A stretch of 64,000 nucleotides of DNA from Mycobacterium sp. Its GTDB lineage: Bacteria; Actinomycetota; Actinomycetes; Mycobacteriales; Mycobacteriaceae. The translations under genes and the position numbers were made by a program. Positions 37,171 through 45,712 of this stretch are shown here, piece after piece. A model generated the notes under the pieces. That model was not told where the DNA came from, did no database searches, and was given only the letters and a program-made list of their open reading frames with translations. The first letter of the stretch is position 1. Each line of letters starts with the position of its first letter. The DNA is taken from NCBI GenBank assembly GCA_016197405.1, contig JACPVR010000011.1, positions 298,529 through 362,528 on the forward strand. The letters are read 5' to 3'.

Positions 37171-37979
37171 CCAGCTCGGTAACAGAGACCAGCGCTACGG
37201 CACCCGTCGCGCTCGATGTGGACGCAGGCATTGCGCGGCTACGGCTGAATCGGCCCGAGGTCTCCAACGGCCTCAATGTCGAACTGCTGAAATCCCTGCA
37301 CGAGGCCATCCTGGCGTGCCACGCCGATCCCAAGGTGCGGGTGGTCCTGCTGACCGGTGAAGGACGCAACTTCTGTGCCGGCGGCGACATCCACACATTC
37401 GAGTCCAAGGGCGCCGATCTGCCCGACTATCTGCGCGAGGCCACGGCGTGGCTGCAACTGGCATCCGCCGCGCTCATCCAACTGCGGGTCCCCGTGGTGA
37501 CGGCGGTCCAGGGTTTCGCCGCCGGCGGCGGCGGGCTCGGGCTGGTGTGCGCCTCCGATATCGTCGTCGCCGCCGAGTCGGCCAAGTTCTTCTCCGGTGC
37601 CGTGCGGGTGGGCATGGCGCCCGACGGGGGAGTGTCGGTGACGCTCGCTCAACTGGTCGGCTTGCGGCAGGCGTTGCGGATCGTCCTGACCAACCCGACG
37701 ATAACCGCCACCGAGGCGCGCGATATCGGTCTGATCACCGAGGTCGTGGCCGACGACGAGCTGTCGAACCGGGTGCAGGAGTTGGCCGCCCAGCTCGTCG
37801 AGCTCCCGACCCAGGCGCTGTCGGCCAGTAAACGTCTGGTGTGGAGCGGAATCGGTGCGTCCGTCGAGCAGCGCCTCGCCGAGGAAGCCCGCACCGTCTC
37901 CGAGCTTTCCGGCACCCCGGATGCGCTCGAAGGTCTGCGTGCCGTGATCGAACGCCGGCCGCCGAGGTTCCAGAAGTGA
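37167..37979 (+). CDS. Enoyl-CoA hydratase/isomerase family protein 2 (isomerase-like active site)
   Basis: A 270-residue crotonase. GRNFCAGGDIHTFES near 67 gives the oxyanion hole. Both hydratase glutamates are missing (GGGLGLVCA and FFSGAVRVG), while an Asp sits in GMAPDGG near 150, as in dienoyl-CoA isomerases and PaaG-type enzymes. A double-bond isomerase or ring-altering role is therefore likelier than simple hydration. Its start and stop overlap both neighbours by four bases. Confidence 0.85.
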   Translation: MTSSVTETSATAPVALDVDAGIARLRLNRPEVSNGLNVELLKSLHEAILACHADPKVRVVLLTGEGRNFCAGGDIHTFESKGADLPDYLREATAWLQLASAALIQLRVPVVTAVQGFAAGGGGLGLVCASDIVVAAESAKFFSGAVRVGMAPDGGVSVTLAQLVGLRQALRIVLTNPTITATEARDIGLITEVVADDELSNRVQELAAQLVELPTQALSASKRLVWSGIGASVEQRLAEEARTVSELSGTPDALEGLRAVIERRPPRFQK

Positions 37980-38797
37980 CGTCCACTTCCGCGGCTCCTG
38001 AACAGACCACCGATCCGGTCCGCACCGAGAAGATCGGCGCCGTGGCGGTGGTGACCCTGAACCGCCCCGACAAGCTCAACGCCATCGACATCCCTCTGCG
38101 GCTGGCGCTGGCCGATGCGATCGAGGCCGCCGACGCCGACGCAGGGGTCCGCGCGATCGTGCTGACCGGTGCCGGCCGGGCATTCTGCTCCGGCGGCGAC
38201 ATCGCGTCGATGCAGCGGATGGGTCAGCAGGAGGCCTTGGAGCGCGCAGATTTGGCCCAGCGCGTCATCCGGGCGATCTGGAGCACCGGCAAGCCCGTCG
38301 TCGCGGCGGTCGAAGGTGCGGCATTCGGCGCCGGGACCGCGCTGGCCGCGGCGTGTGACCGGGTGGTGGCAGCGCGCGACGCCCGGTTCGCGACGACGTT
38401 CACCAAGGTCGGACTGGCCGGTGACATGGGTGCCTATGTCTCCTTGCCAACGCGCGTCGGCATCGCGCGGGCCCGCCAGATGCTGTTGTTGCCCAGCACC
38501 ATCGGGGCAGAGGAAGCCTTGGAGATCGGCCTCGTCGACGCGGTCGTCGACACCGGAACCGCACGCCAGGCCGCGCTGGCGGATGCGACGCGGCTGGCTG
38601 CCGGCCCGGCGCAGGCGTACGCCGTGATCAAGTCGCTGCTCGCCGAGGCCCCCGCCTTGTCACCGTTCGCCATGCTCGACCGGGAGGCCGCCGAACAGGC
38701 CACGCTCTTCGGCAGCGACGACTTCGTCGAGGGCATCACCGCATTCCGCGAAAAGCGTCCTGCCGTTTTCGGCACCGAGAAAGGAGTTGGGGAATGA
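37976..38797 (+). CDS. Enoyl-CoA hydratase/isomerase family protein 3
   Basis: A 273-residue crotonase starting with GTG in a GTGA overlap. GRAFCSGGDIAS near 66 is the oxyanion segment. Both classical glutamates are absent (GAGTALAAA, TTFTKVG), and GLAGDMGAY near 144 offers an Asp at the isomerase position. It differs from both upstream crotonases, so the operon encodes three non-redundant active sites. It overlaps the Rieske oxygenase gene (ATGA). Confidence 0.85.
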   Translation: MTSTSAAPEQTTDPVRTEKIGAVAVVTLNRPDKLNAIDIPLRLALADAIEAADADAGVRAIVLTGAGRAFCSGGDIASMQRMGQQEALERADLAQRVIRAIWSTGKPVVAAVEGAAFGAGTALAAACDRVVAARDARFATTFTKVGLAGDMGAYVSLPTRVGIARARQMLLLPSTIGAEEALEIGLVDAVVDTGTARQAALADATRLAAGPAQAYAVIKSLLAEAPALSPFAMLDREAAEQATLFGSDDFVEGITAFREKRPAVFGTEKGVGE

Positions 38798-40080
38798 CTT
38801 CAGGACTTACGGGGATCAATCCGCCAGATGTCGGCGCAACGGGCGGCAGCCGGGTGGCACCGTTGATCCAGCAGAGCAAGGTGCACGCCTCGCTCTATAC
38901 CGATCCGGACATCTTCGCCGAAGAACTGCAGAAGATCTGGTACCGGACCTGGGTCTTCGTCGGGCACGAAAGCGAAGTCAGCCAGCCCGGAGACTACGTA
39001 CGCAAGAAGCTGGGTTTGCAGGACGTCATCATGACCCGTGATCGAGAGGGCCAGATCCATCTGCTGCTGAACCGGTGTGCGCACCGCGGTAACCAGGTGT
39101 GCGACGACGCCAAGGGCAACTCGGCGACCTTCCGGTGCCCGCTGCACGGGTGGACGTTCCGCAACACCGGTGAACTCATCGGTTTCCCGTTCCACAAGGG
39201 GTACGGCACCCGCAAGCTCGACCTCGCGATGGGTCGCGTCGCACGGGTCGACTCCTACCAGGGTTTCGTTTTCGGCAGCTTCGCCGAGGACGGTCCGTCG
39301 TTGGTCGAGCATCTCGGGGCCGCCGCCGGTGAGATCGACAGGTTGGTACGACTGTCGCCCGAGGGTCGCGTCGAACTGACGGCCGGCTGGCTCGGTCACG
39401 ACACGCACTCGAACTGGAAGCTGCTGGCGGAGAACGAGACCGACGGCTACCATCCACAGTTCGTGCACGGCTCGATCTTCAGCGTCACCGGCAGCACCAT
39501 CGCACCGCTCTACAGCGACGCCTCGACCGCCGTCACCCGCGACCTGGGCAACGGACACAGCGAGAACGACCTGCGCCCGGAGTTCCGGAAGTTCGCCGAG
39601 CCCATGCGCTGGTTCGGCACCACCGAGCAGCGGGTCCCCGACTACGTCGCGGCGATGCGGGCCTTGCACGGCGAGGCCGCCGAGCAGATCCTCATCGAGG
39701 GCGCACCACACGTGATGATCTTCCCGAACCTGTTCATCGCCGAGATCCAGGTGTTCAACATCCAGCCGGTGGCCTACAACCGGTGCACCCAGTATTCGAC
39801 CGCCGTACAGCTCGCGGGTGCACCAGAACTGAACAAGCGGATGGTGTCTCAGTGCGTGGGTTCGGTGGGGCCGGCGGGCATGCTGCTCGCCGACGACACC
39901 GAGATGTACGAGCGCAATCAGCTGGGCCTGGAGGCGCGGCGGCCGGAGTGGCTGGAGATTCGCCGCGGCTTGCAGCGCGAGAGCACCGACGACAACGGCT
40001 TCACCATAGGTGGGGCGACCGACGAGACCGGCATGCGTGGCTTCTGGTCTCACTACGCATCGTTGATGGAGGCGGAATGA
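38794..40080 (+). CDS. Rieske non-heme iron oxygenase, large subunit
   Basis: A 428-residue ring-hydroxylating oxygenase alpha subunit. The Rieske cluster ligands are Cys95/His97 (CAHRG) and Cys115/His118 (CPLHGW). The mononuclear iron site follows as Asp217, His220 and His225 in NETDGYHPQFVH. The partner beta subunit gene overlaps downstream by four bases. The enzyme would add O2 to an aromatic or unsaturated cyclic substrate. No ferredoxin or reductase gene lies in the operon, so electrons must come from elsewhere. Substrate class is not evident; benzoate/cumate-type alpha subunits are the nearest I can suggest. Confidence 0.93.
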   Translation: MTSGLTGINPPDVGATGGSRVAPLIQQSKVHASLYTDPDIFAEELQKIWYRTWVFVGHESEVSQPGDYVRKKLGLQDVIMTRDREGQIHLLLNRCAHRGNQVCDDAKGNSATFRCPLHGWTFRNTGELIGFPFHKGYGTRKLDLAMGRVARVDSYQGFVFGSFAEDGPSLVEHLGAAAGEIDRLVRLSPEGRVELTAGWLGHDTHSNWKLLAENETDGYHPQFVHGSIFSVTGSTIAPLYSDASTAVTRDLGNGHSENDLRPEFRKFAEPMRWFGTTEQRVPDYVAAMRALHGEAAEQILIEGAPHVMIFPNLFIAEIQVFNIQPVAYNRCTQYSTAVQLAGAPELNKRMVSQCVGSVGPAGMLLADDTEMYERNQLGLEARRPEWLEIRRGLQRESTDDNGFTIGGATDETGMRGFWSHYASLMEAE

Positions 40081-40604
40081 CAAGCACGATCACCGACGAA
40101 TTGGTGGCGGTACCGGACGGTTTCGAGATCCGGGAGGTCGAGCAGTTCCTGTTCCGCGAGGCACGCTTCGCCGATGAGAGCGACTATGACTCGTGGGAGG
40201 CGTTGTGGACCGACGACGCGTTGTACTGGGTCCCGGCCGGCAATGACGGACCGGATCCGCTGCAGGTGATGTCGGTGTACTACGACAATCGCAGTCGTAT
40301 CTCCACCCGGCTCAAGCAGCTGCGGACGGGCCGTCGCTATGCGCAGGCTCCGCCGTCGAATCTGCGGCGTTTGATCTCCAACATCGAAATCCTCGGCGGA
40401 CGGGCGGTTCCCGGTGGCGGTGTCGACGTGGAAGTGGGCGCCAACTTCGTGGTCTTCGAGTCACACGAACGCGCCGACCGGTTCTGGGCCGGCCGGGTGA
40501 CCTACCGCCTGCGCCGGGTCGACGCAGAGCTGCGGCTGTCGTACAAGAAGGTGGTTCTGGTGAACAAGGACAAGCCGATCCCGACACTGGGCTTCCTGAT
40601 CTGA
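40077..40604 (+). CDS. Rieske oxygenase, small (beta) subunit
   Basis: A 175-residue protein of the NTF2-like ring-hydroxylating dioxygenase beta family: EVEQFLFREARFADESDYDSWEALWTDD-type start and YYDNRSRISTRLKQLRTGRRYAQAPPSN in the middle, with a C-terminal YKKVVLVNKDKPIPTLGFLI-type strand. It is structural, supporting an alpha3beta3 hexamer. ATG 40077 overlaps the alpha-subunit stop. Confidence 0.93.
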   Translation: MTSTITDELVAVPDGFEIREVEQFLFREARFADESDYDSWEALWTDDALYWVPAGNDGPDPLQVMSVYYDNRSRISTRLKQLRTGRRYAQAPPSNLRRLISNIEILGGRAVPGGGVDVEVGANFVVFESHERADRFWAGRVTYRLRRVDAELRLSYKKVVLVNKDKPIPTLGFLI

Positions 40605-40855
40605 TGTCCATCGAGTTCAACGGTGAAGCCCCCCTCAACGTTCCGGGTATCGGGCCGTTGGTGGAAAGCGAATTCGCCCAGGTATCGGTCAATATCGACA
40701 ATGCGGGCAACTCGCCCCGGCTGCGTTTGGAAGACCTGCGGACCGGCCGGGTGCGCTACCTGGACGCGCTGGAACTGGAGACCATCGTCTGGCTGCCCGA
40801 CGGCAAGATGACGCAACTGCTCGATCCGTCCGCCGACCGGTGGCGCGGCGAATGA
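40604..40855 (+). CDS. Small conserved-looking orphan protein
   Basis: An 83-residue soluble protein, acidic, with alternating strands (FAQVSVNIDNAGNSPRLRLED, VRYLDALELETIVWLPD). It has no cysteines, so it is not a Rieske ferredoxin. The ATG overlaps the beta-subunit stop (TGATG) and its own stop overlaps the thiolase start, so it is embedded in the operon and is surely translated. It may be an accessory or assembly factor for the oxygenase. I do not recognise the family. Confidence 0.8.
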   Translation: MSIEFNGEAPLNVPGIGPLVESEFAQVSVNIDNAGNSPRLRLEDLRTGRVRYLDALELETIVWLPDGKMTQLLDPSADRWRGE

Positions 40856-42057
40856 GGCGCGCAGCGATCGTCGCCCCGGTACGAACCGCCGTCGGCACCT
40901 TCGGCGGTAGCTTGCGGCCACTGCGCGCAGAGGACCTCGCCGCCAAGGTGGTGGAGGCGACGGTGCAACGCAGCGGCGTCGACCCCGACCGCATCGAGGA
41001 CGTGGTTTTCGCGCAGTCCTACGCCAATTCGGAGGCTCCGTGCATCGGACGCTGGGTTGCGTTGCACGCGAATCTGCCGATTTCGGTGCCGGGTCTGCAG
41101 ATCGACCGGCGCTGCGGCGGCGGGTTGCAGGCCGTCATCACCGCGGCGATGACGGTGCAGACCGGCGCCGCCGATGTCGTGGTCGCCGGCGGTGTGGAAT
41201 CGATGAGCAATATCGAGCACTACACCACCACCGCGCGCTGGGGATCCCGCTCCGGTAACCAGATGCTGTATGACCGTCTGGACCGCGGCCGCGAAAGATC
41301 CCAGCCGACATGGCGTTTCGGTGAGATCAGCGGCATGATCGAGACCGCCGAGAATCTGGCGAACGACTACGGTATCGACCGTGAGGCCGCCGACGCCTTC
41401 GCCGCCCGCAGTCACCAGCGGGCCGCCGCTGCCGTGGCCGCCGGTGCCTTCGCCGCCGAACTGGTGGCGGTCGAGGTTCCACAGCGCCGCGGCGAGCCGG
41501 TCGTATTCGATCGTGACGAGGGCATCCGTCCCGACACCACCGCGGAGTCCTTGGCGAAGTTGCGCACCATCACCCCCGGTGGCACGGTCACCGCGGGCAA
41601 CTCCAGCCAGCAGAACGACGCTGCCGCAGCGTGTCTGGTGGTGGCCGAGGACCGACTCGAAGAGCTCGGGCTGGAACCCATCGGATATCTCGAAGGGTGG
41701 GCCGCGATGGGTTGCGAGCCCTCACGGATGGGTATCGGCCCGGTGGGAGCGGTGGAGAAACTGTTCGCCAAGACCGGATTCGGTTTCGACGATCTCTCCC
41801 TGATAGAGATCAACGAGGCTTTCGCGGTGCAGGTTCTTGCGGTGTTGTCCGGATGGGGACTCAAACTCGCCGATGTCGACGACCGGCTCAACGTCAACGG
41901 ATCCGGCATCTCCCTGGGCCATCCCATCGGCGCCACCGGTGTCCGGATCCTCACCACCATGCTGCATGAACTGCGCACCCGTGGTGGGGGATTGGCTTTG
42001 GAAACGATGTGCATCGGCGGCGGCCAGGGTATCGCTGCCGTGTTCCGGGGAGTCTGA
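40852..42057 (+). CDS. Acetyl-CoA acetyltransferase-family thiolase
   Basis: A 401-residue thiolase with all catalytic elements: nucleophile Cys88 (DRRCGGG), NEAFAVQ near 319, GHPIGATG near 351 with the catalytic His, and the second Cys in MCIGGGQG near 382. It would perform CoA-dependent cleavage of a 3-ketoacyl-CoA. ATG 40852 overlaps the previous stop. It is followed two bases later by the HMG-CoA-synthase-like gene. Confidence 0.94.
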   Translation: MRRAAIVAPVRTAVGTFGGSLRPLRAEDLAAKVVEATVQRSGVDPDRIEDVVFAQSYANSEAPCIGRWVALHANLPISVPGLQIDRRCGGGLQAVITAAMTVQTGAADVVVAGGVESMSNIEHYTTTARWGSRSGNQMLYDRLDRGRERSQPTWRFGEISGMIETAENLANDYGIDREAADAFAARSHQRAAAAVAAGAFAAELVAVEVPQRRGEPVVFDRDEGIRPDTTAESLAKLRTITPGGTVTAGNSSQQNDAAAACLVVAEDRLEELGLEPIGYLEGWAAMGCEPSRMGIGPVGAVEKLFAKTGFGFDDLSLIEINEAFAVQVLAVLSGWGLKLADVDDRLNVNGSGISLGHPIGATGVRILTTMLHELRTRGGGLALETMCIGGGQGIAAVFRGV

Positions 42058-42059
42058 CG

Positions 42060-43433
42060 ATGACGACGGGGTTGCTCGCCTACGCCTCCTACCTCCCACG
42101 TCGCCGGCTGGCCGGCGGAGATATCGGCCTGCGCAAGGGCGACCGTGTCGTCGCCTCCTACGACGAGGACAGCACCACCATGGCGGTTGCCGCCGGTGCC
42201 CGCGCCCTGCGGGGACAGTCCGCGCCGGCCAATCTGTACTTCGCCACCAGCAGTCCGGCCTACGCCGACAAGACCAACGCGGTGGCGATCCACGCCGCAC
42301 TGGGGTTACCGGAGAACGCCTTCGCCACTGATCTGTGCGGCACGGGGCGCAGCACCGTGGCGGCCTGGCGATCGGCGGCTTCGACCGGGGGCCTGGCCCT
42401 CAGCGCCGACGTCCGGGTCGGCCGGCCTGGCTCCGCCGACGAGCGCCTCGGTGGCGACGGAGCCGCGGCCATGCTGTTCGGTGACGGCCCGGCGATCGCG
42501 GAGATCGTGGCGAGCACCTCGATGACGGCCGAGTTCCTGGATCGCTGGCGGTCCCCGCGATCGGTCACCGGCGAGCAGTGGGAGGAACGCTTCGGCGCGG
42601 AACGCTACGCGGCCCTGATCCGTGCGACGGTAGAGAAGATCCTCGACGACGCCGGTCTGGCCGACGTCGACCATGTTGTCGTCGCCTGCCCCAACAGTGC
42701 GATCACCAAACGGATCCCGACTCTGGTCAAGGCGGTCAAGGCCGCTCATACCTCACCCGTCGGGTTCTCCGGCGCGGCAGATGCCGCGATCGCCCTGTGT
42801 GCGGCTCTCGATGTCGCCGAGCCCGGCGAGACGATCCTGGTGATCAGCGCCTACGACGGCTGCGACGCTCTGCTGTTGCGTGCCACGGCTTCGCTGCCGG
42901 CGGCGCGCCAGGCGACGCCGGTCACTGCACAACGTGCGGGCGGCATTACGGTGCCGCACCTGACCTATCTGTCCTGGCACGGACTGGTCGAACTGGAGCC
43001 GCCCCGGCGCCCGGAGCCCGATCGCCCGGCCGCGCCTCCTGCTGCCAGGGCGCAGCACTGGAAGTTCGGCTTCGCCGGGACCAGCTGCCGCAACTGCGGG
43101 TTTGTGCACCTGCCGCCGATCCGGGTGTGCCGCAACTGCGGGGCACTCGATGAGATGAACGCGGCCCCGGTGTCGGCGCTGCAAGGCAGCATCGTGACCC
43201 ACACCGTCGACCATCTGGCGTACTCGCCGTCGCCGCCGATGATCCAGGCCGTTGTCGACGTCGACGGTGGTGGGCGCTGCACCATCGAGGTCACCGACGC
43301 CGAGCCGGCGCAACTGCGTGTGGGCGCCAGGGTGGCCTTCACCTTCCGGCGCCTCTTCACCGCCGGCGGTGTGCACGACTATTTCTGGAAGTCACAGCTG
43401 TTGGATGACGAGGAGTCGGGAAACGATGGCTAG
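42060..43433 (+). CDS. HMG-CoA synthase-like / DUF35 (zinc ribbon + OB-fold) fusion
   Basis: A 457-residue two-part protein. Residues 1 to about 310 form a KAS III/HMG-CoA-synthase-like domain with candidate nucleophile Cys93 (DLCGTGRS). The usual HQxN histidine is replaced (VACPNSAIT). After a Pro/Ala-rich linker (about 318-332), a DUF35 unit follows: two CRNC knuckles and an OB-fold. In archaea and in the Pseudomonas PhlACB acyltransferase these parts are separate subunits of a complex with an SCP-x-type thiolase, which is the next gene here (8-bp overlap). A C-C bond-forming or -cleaving, substrate-channelling complex is the likely role. Confidence 0.85.
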   Translation: MTTGLLAYASYLPRRRLAGGDIGLRKGDRVVASYDEDSTTMAVAAGARALRGQSAPANLYFATSSPAYADKTNAVAIHAALGLPENAFATDLCGTGRSTVAAWRSAASTGGLALSADVRVGRPGSADERLGGDGAAAMLFGDGPAIAEIVASTSMTAEFLDRWRSPRSVTGEQWEERFGAERYAALIRATVEKILDDAGLADVDHVVVACPNSAITKRIPTLVKAVKAAHTSPVGFSGAADAAIALCAALDVAEPGETILVISAYDGCDALLLRATASLPAARQATPVTAQRAGGITVPHLTYLSWHGLVELEPPRRPEPDRPAAPPAARAQHWKFGFAGTSCRNCGFVHLPPIRVCRNCGALDEMNAAPVSALQGSIVTHTVDHLAYSPSPPMIQAVVDVDGGGRCTIEVTDAEPAQLRVGARVAFTFRRLFTAGGVHDYFWKSQLLDDEESGNDG

Positions 43434-44622
43434 CCGTGGGATAACCGACAAGGTCGCCGTCGTCGGTATGGGATGTACGCGTTTCGGCGAACGTTGGGAC
43501 AGCTCGACCGAGGACCTGATCCTCGAGGCGTTCGGCGAGTGCATCGATTCGACACCGAACATCGCCAAGAGCGATATCGACGCCTACTGGCTCGGCACGC
43601 TGGGTTCTGGCCAGTCGGGCCTGACGCTCAGCCGGGCGATCTCCACCGACGACAAGCCTGTCACGCGCGTCGAAAACTACTGTGCCACCGGCTCGGAGGC
43701 CTTCCGCAACGCCTGCTACGGGGTGGCCTCGGGCGCCTATGACGTGGTGATGGCCGTCGGTGTGGAGAAGCTCAAGGATTCCGGGTTCTCCGGTCTGATG
43801 CGCAGCGACCCGCCCGGCGACGGCACCTCGCCTGAACTGTCCATGACCGCGCCTGCGGCATTCTCTCTGCTCGATCCGGCCTACTGCGCCAAGTACGGTG
43901 TGCACCCCGACGAGATGCGGGCGGCCATGACTCACGTCGCCTGGAAGAACCACGACAACGGATCGCGAAACCCCAAGGCGCAGTTCCGTTCACCGGTTGC
44001 GCCGGAGACCATCGAGAAGGCAGTCAAGGTGGCCGGCCGCCTCGGCGTCTTCGACTGCTCGGGAGTCTCCGACGGTGCGGCGTGCGCGCTCATCGTCCCC
44101 GCCGAGCGCGCGCTGGAATACACCGATACGCCGATGTACGTCAAGGGCTTGTCCCTGGTGGCCGGCTCGACGCGCGGCTCGATGGATAGCGCATTCGACT
44201 ACACCACTTTTCCCGAAGTGGTCCGTGCCGCGCGAGATGCCTATGCGCAGGCCGGAATCAGTGATCCCGGCAGTCAGCTGTCGATGGCCGAGGTGCACGA
44301 CTGCTTCACCCCGACCGAGATCGTACTGATGGAAGACCTGGGCTTCTCCGAAAGCGGGCAGGGCTGGAAGGACGTGCTGGGCGGCGACTTCGATGCCGAC
44401 GGACGCCTGCCGATCAATCCCGACGGTGGGTTGAAGTCTTTCGGTCATCCGGTGGGCGCCAGCGGGCTGCGCATGCTGTACGAGGCGTGGCTGCAGTTCC
44501 GCGGTGCGGCGGGGGAGCGTCAGCTCGCCGACCCGCACACGGCGCTCACCCACAATCTGGGCGGGCGCCCGGGCGGCTGCGTGTCGTTCGTCTCGGTCGT
44601 GGGGCGTGAGCTCGGCCGCTGA
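43426..44622 (+). CDS. SCP-x/lipid-transfer-type thiolase
   Basis: A 398-residue thiolase-fold protein. Nucleophile Cys86 in ENYCATGSEAF, HDCFTPTE near 286 and FGHPVGASG near 345 are present; the final Cys motif is altered to GGRPGGC. It resembles the thiolase of archaeal thiolase/HMG-CoA-synthase/DUF35 complexes, PhlC and the Ltp2 steroid aldolases, all of which work with a DUF35 partner. That partner is encoded immediately upstream with overlap. ATG 43426 is chosen by overlap and domain start. It is the last gene of the operon. Confidence 0.88.
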   Translation: MASRGITDKVAVVGMGCTRFGERWDSSTEDLILEAFGECIDSTPNIAKSDIDAYWLGTLGSGQSGLTLSRAISTDDKPVTRVENYCATGSEAFRNACYGVASGAYDVVMAVGVEKLKDSGFSGLMRSDPPGDGTSPELSMTAPAAFSLLDPAYCAKYGVHPDEMRAAMTHVAWKNHDNGSRNPKAQFRSPVAPETIEKAVKVAGRLGVFDCSGVSDGAACALIVPAERALEYTDTPMYVKGLSLVAGSTRGSMDSAFDYTTFPEVVRAARDAYAQAGISDPGSQLSMAEVHDCFTPTEIVLMEDLGFSESGQGWKDVLGGDFDADGRLPINPDGGLKSFGHPVGASGLRMLYEAWLQFRGAAGERQLADPHTALTHNLGGRPGGCVSFVSVVGRELGR

Positions 44623-44633
44623 GGGCTCACGCC
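44603..44633. terminator. Candidate terminator hairpin between convergent genes
   Basis: GGCGTGAGC (44603-44611) and GCTCACGCC (44625-44633) are perfectly complementary with a 13-base loop. The stem spans the stop codon of the thiolase gene and lies just before the end of the convergent AveC-like gene. No U-tract follows, as is common in mycobacteria. Confidence 0.4.
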
Positions 44634-44637
44634 GAGT

Positions 44638-45630
44638 TCAGCCCGGGGTGAGGTAGCTGGGCAGTACCGCCATGGAGTGGCCGACGATTCCGAGCCAGTT
44701 GAATGGCAGGTGGTAAACCAGGATCGTTGCCGCTGAACAGAATCCGACGACTGCCATGGTCCGGACCGCAGGCTGCAACGCCGATGGCCAACGCTCGAAG
44801 CCGCGTTCGACGGGTGAGAGTCCGTCGGGCGACTCCTGGGCCTGGATGCGCATCCAGGTGTAGAGCAGTCCGAGTGCTGCGACGAGAAACGATTCATAGA
44901 GTGGGAACTGGAACTGGCTGCCGGCCCACAGTGTCAGCGGTTCGTAGGTTTGGGCGTAGGCGTATCCGTGGGTGAGGCGGATGGCGACGTTCTCCACGAC
45001 GAGGTCGAAGGCGAATTCGGCAGCGAAGATGATCGTGAAAAGGGACACGTTGGTCATGGCAGGCCAGCGTTCTCGCAGTGTGTTGTACAGCTTGGTGGCG
45101 GCGATCGCGACGCCGGCGCAGAAGTAGACATACATCGGGGGTCCCCAGAGCAGCGACTCGGCGTAGCGGCTCGATGAGGACGGGTTGTGGAACGGGAGAT
45201 ACGCGGTCCAGACGCCCATGTTGACGTTGTTGGCGTTCCAGGCGAACAGGTAGGTGTAGGAGTTCAAGAAGGCGTCGGCGACGAATGCGGCCATGCCGCC
45301 GAGGACGAACTTGCCGTCGAGGCTGAGTGTGCCGGTGCGTCGCCAGGGCGCGATCACGCAGAACCAGATCAGGGCAAGCAGCACACCCATGCTCAGTGCT
45401 TCGAAAAACCTGAGCGCCAGCAGGTTCGCAGTCGGCAGAACGTCGGGGCCGAGTAGGGGAGCGGGAGCGAAGTCGGTGCCGGACAATACCCAGCGCACGA
45501 TCGCCTGGGTCGCCACGACCAGCCAGAACAGGCCGATCAAGGCCCATACAGTGACCGCACCCCGCCGGGCGGACGGAATGAACTGTGGCGCAGGGGCGGT
45601 CGTTCCGGAGGTCGGCTTGGTTGTGGTCAT
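44638..45630 (-). CDS. AveC-like (spirocyclase AveC family) membrane protein
   Basis: A 330-residue membrane protein with about seven hydrophobic segments; a charged N-terminus precedes VWALIGLFWLVVATQAIV. Loop residues such as FNSYTYLFAWN-like NSYTYLFAWNANNVNMG and LLWGPPMYVYF recall the AveC family, named for an avermectin pathway protein and widespread but uncharacterised in mycobacteria. ATG 45630 is used; the open frame continues upstream into the spacer. It is second in a leftward pair with another polytopic protein (82-bp gap). Confidence 0.65.
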   Translation of the reverse strand: MTTTKPTSGTTAPAPQFIPSARRGAVTVWALIGLFWLVVATQAIVRWVLSGTDFAPAPLLGPDVLPTANLLALRFFEALSMGVLLALIWFCVIAPWRRTGTLSLDGKFVLGGMAAFVADAFLNSYTYLFAWNANNVNMGVWTAYLPFHNPSSSSRYAESLLWGPPMYVYFCAGVAIAATKLYNTLRERWPAMTNVSLFTIIFAAEFAFDLVVENVAIRLTHGYAYAQTYEPLTLWAGSQFQFPLYESFLVAALGLLYTWMRIQAQESPDGLSPVERGFERWPSALQPAVRTMAVVGFCSAATILVYHLPFNWLGIVGHSMAVLPSYLTPG

Positions 45631-45712
45631 AACCGCGGAGTTCCTGTTCTCGAGTCTTGCTGGGCCTTGCGGCGCGACGGATGTTCCACCGCGCCGCAAG
45701 GCTTTTCCTGTT

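Noticed and set aside
38800..40083. 427-codon leftward frame opposite the Rieske large subunit
   Set aside because: Mirror frame of a strongly conserved gene; no motif on the minus strand.
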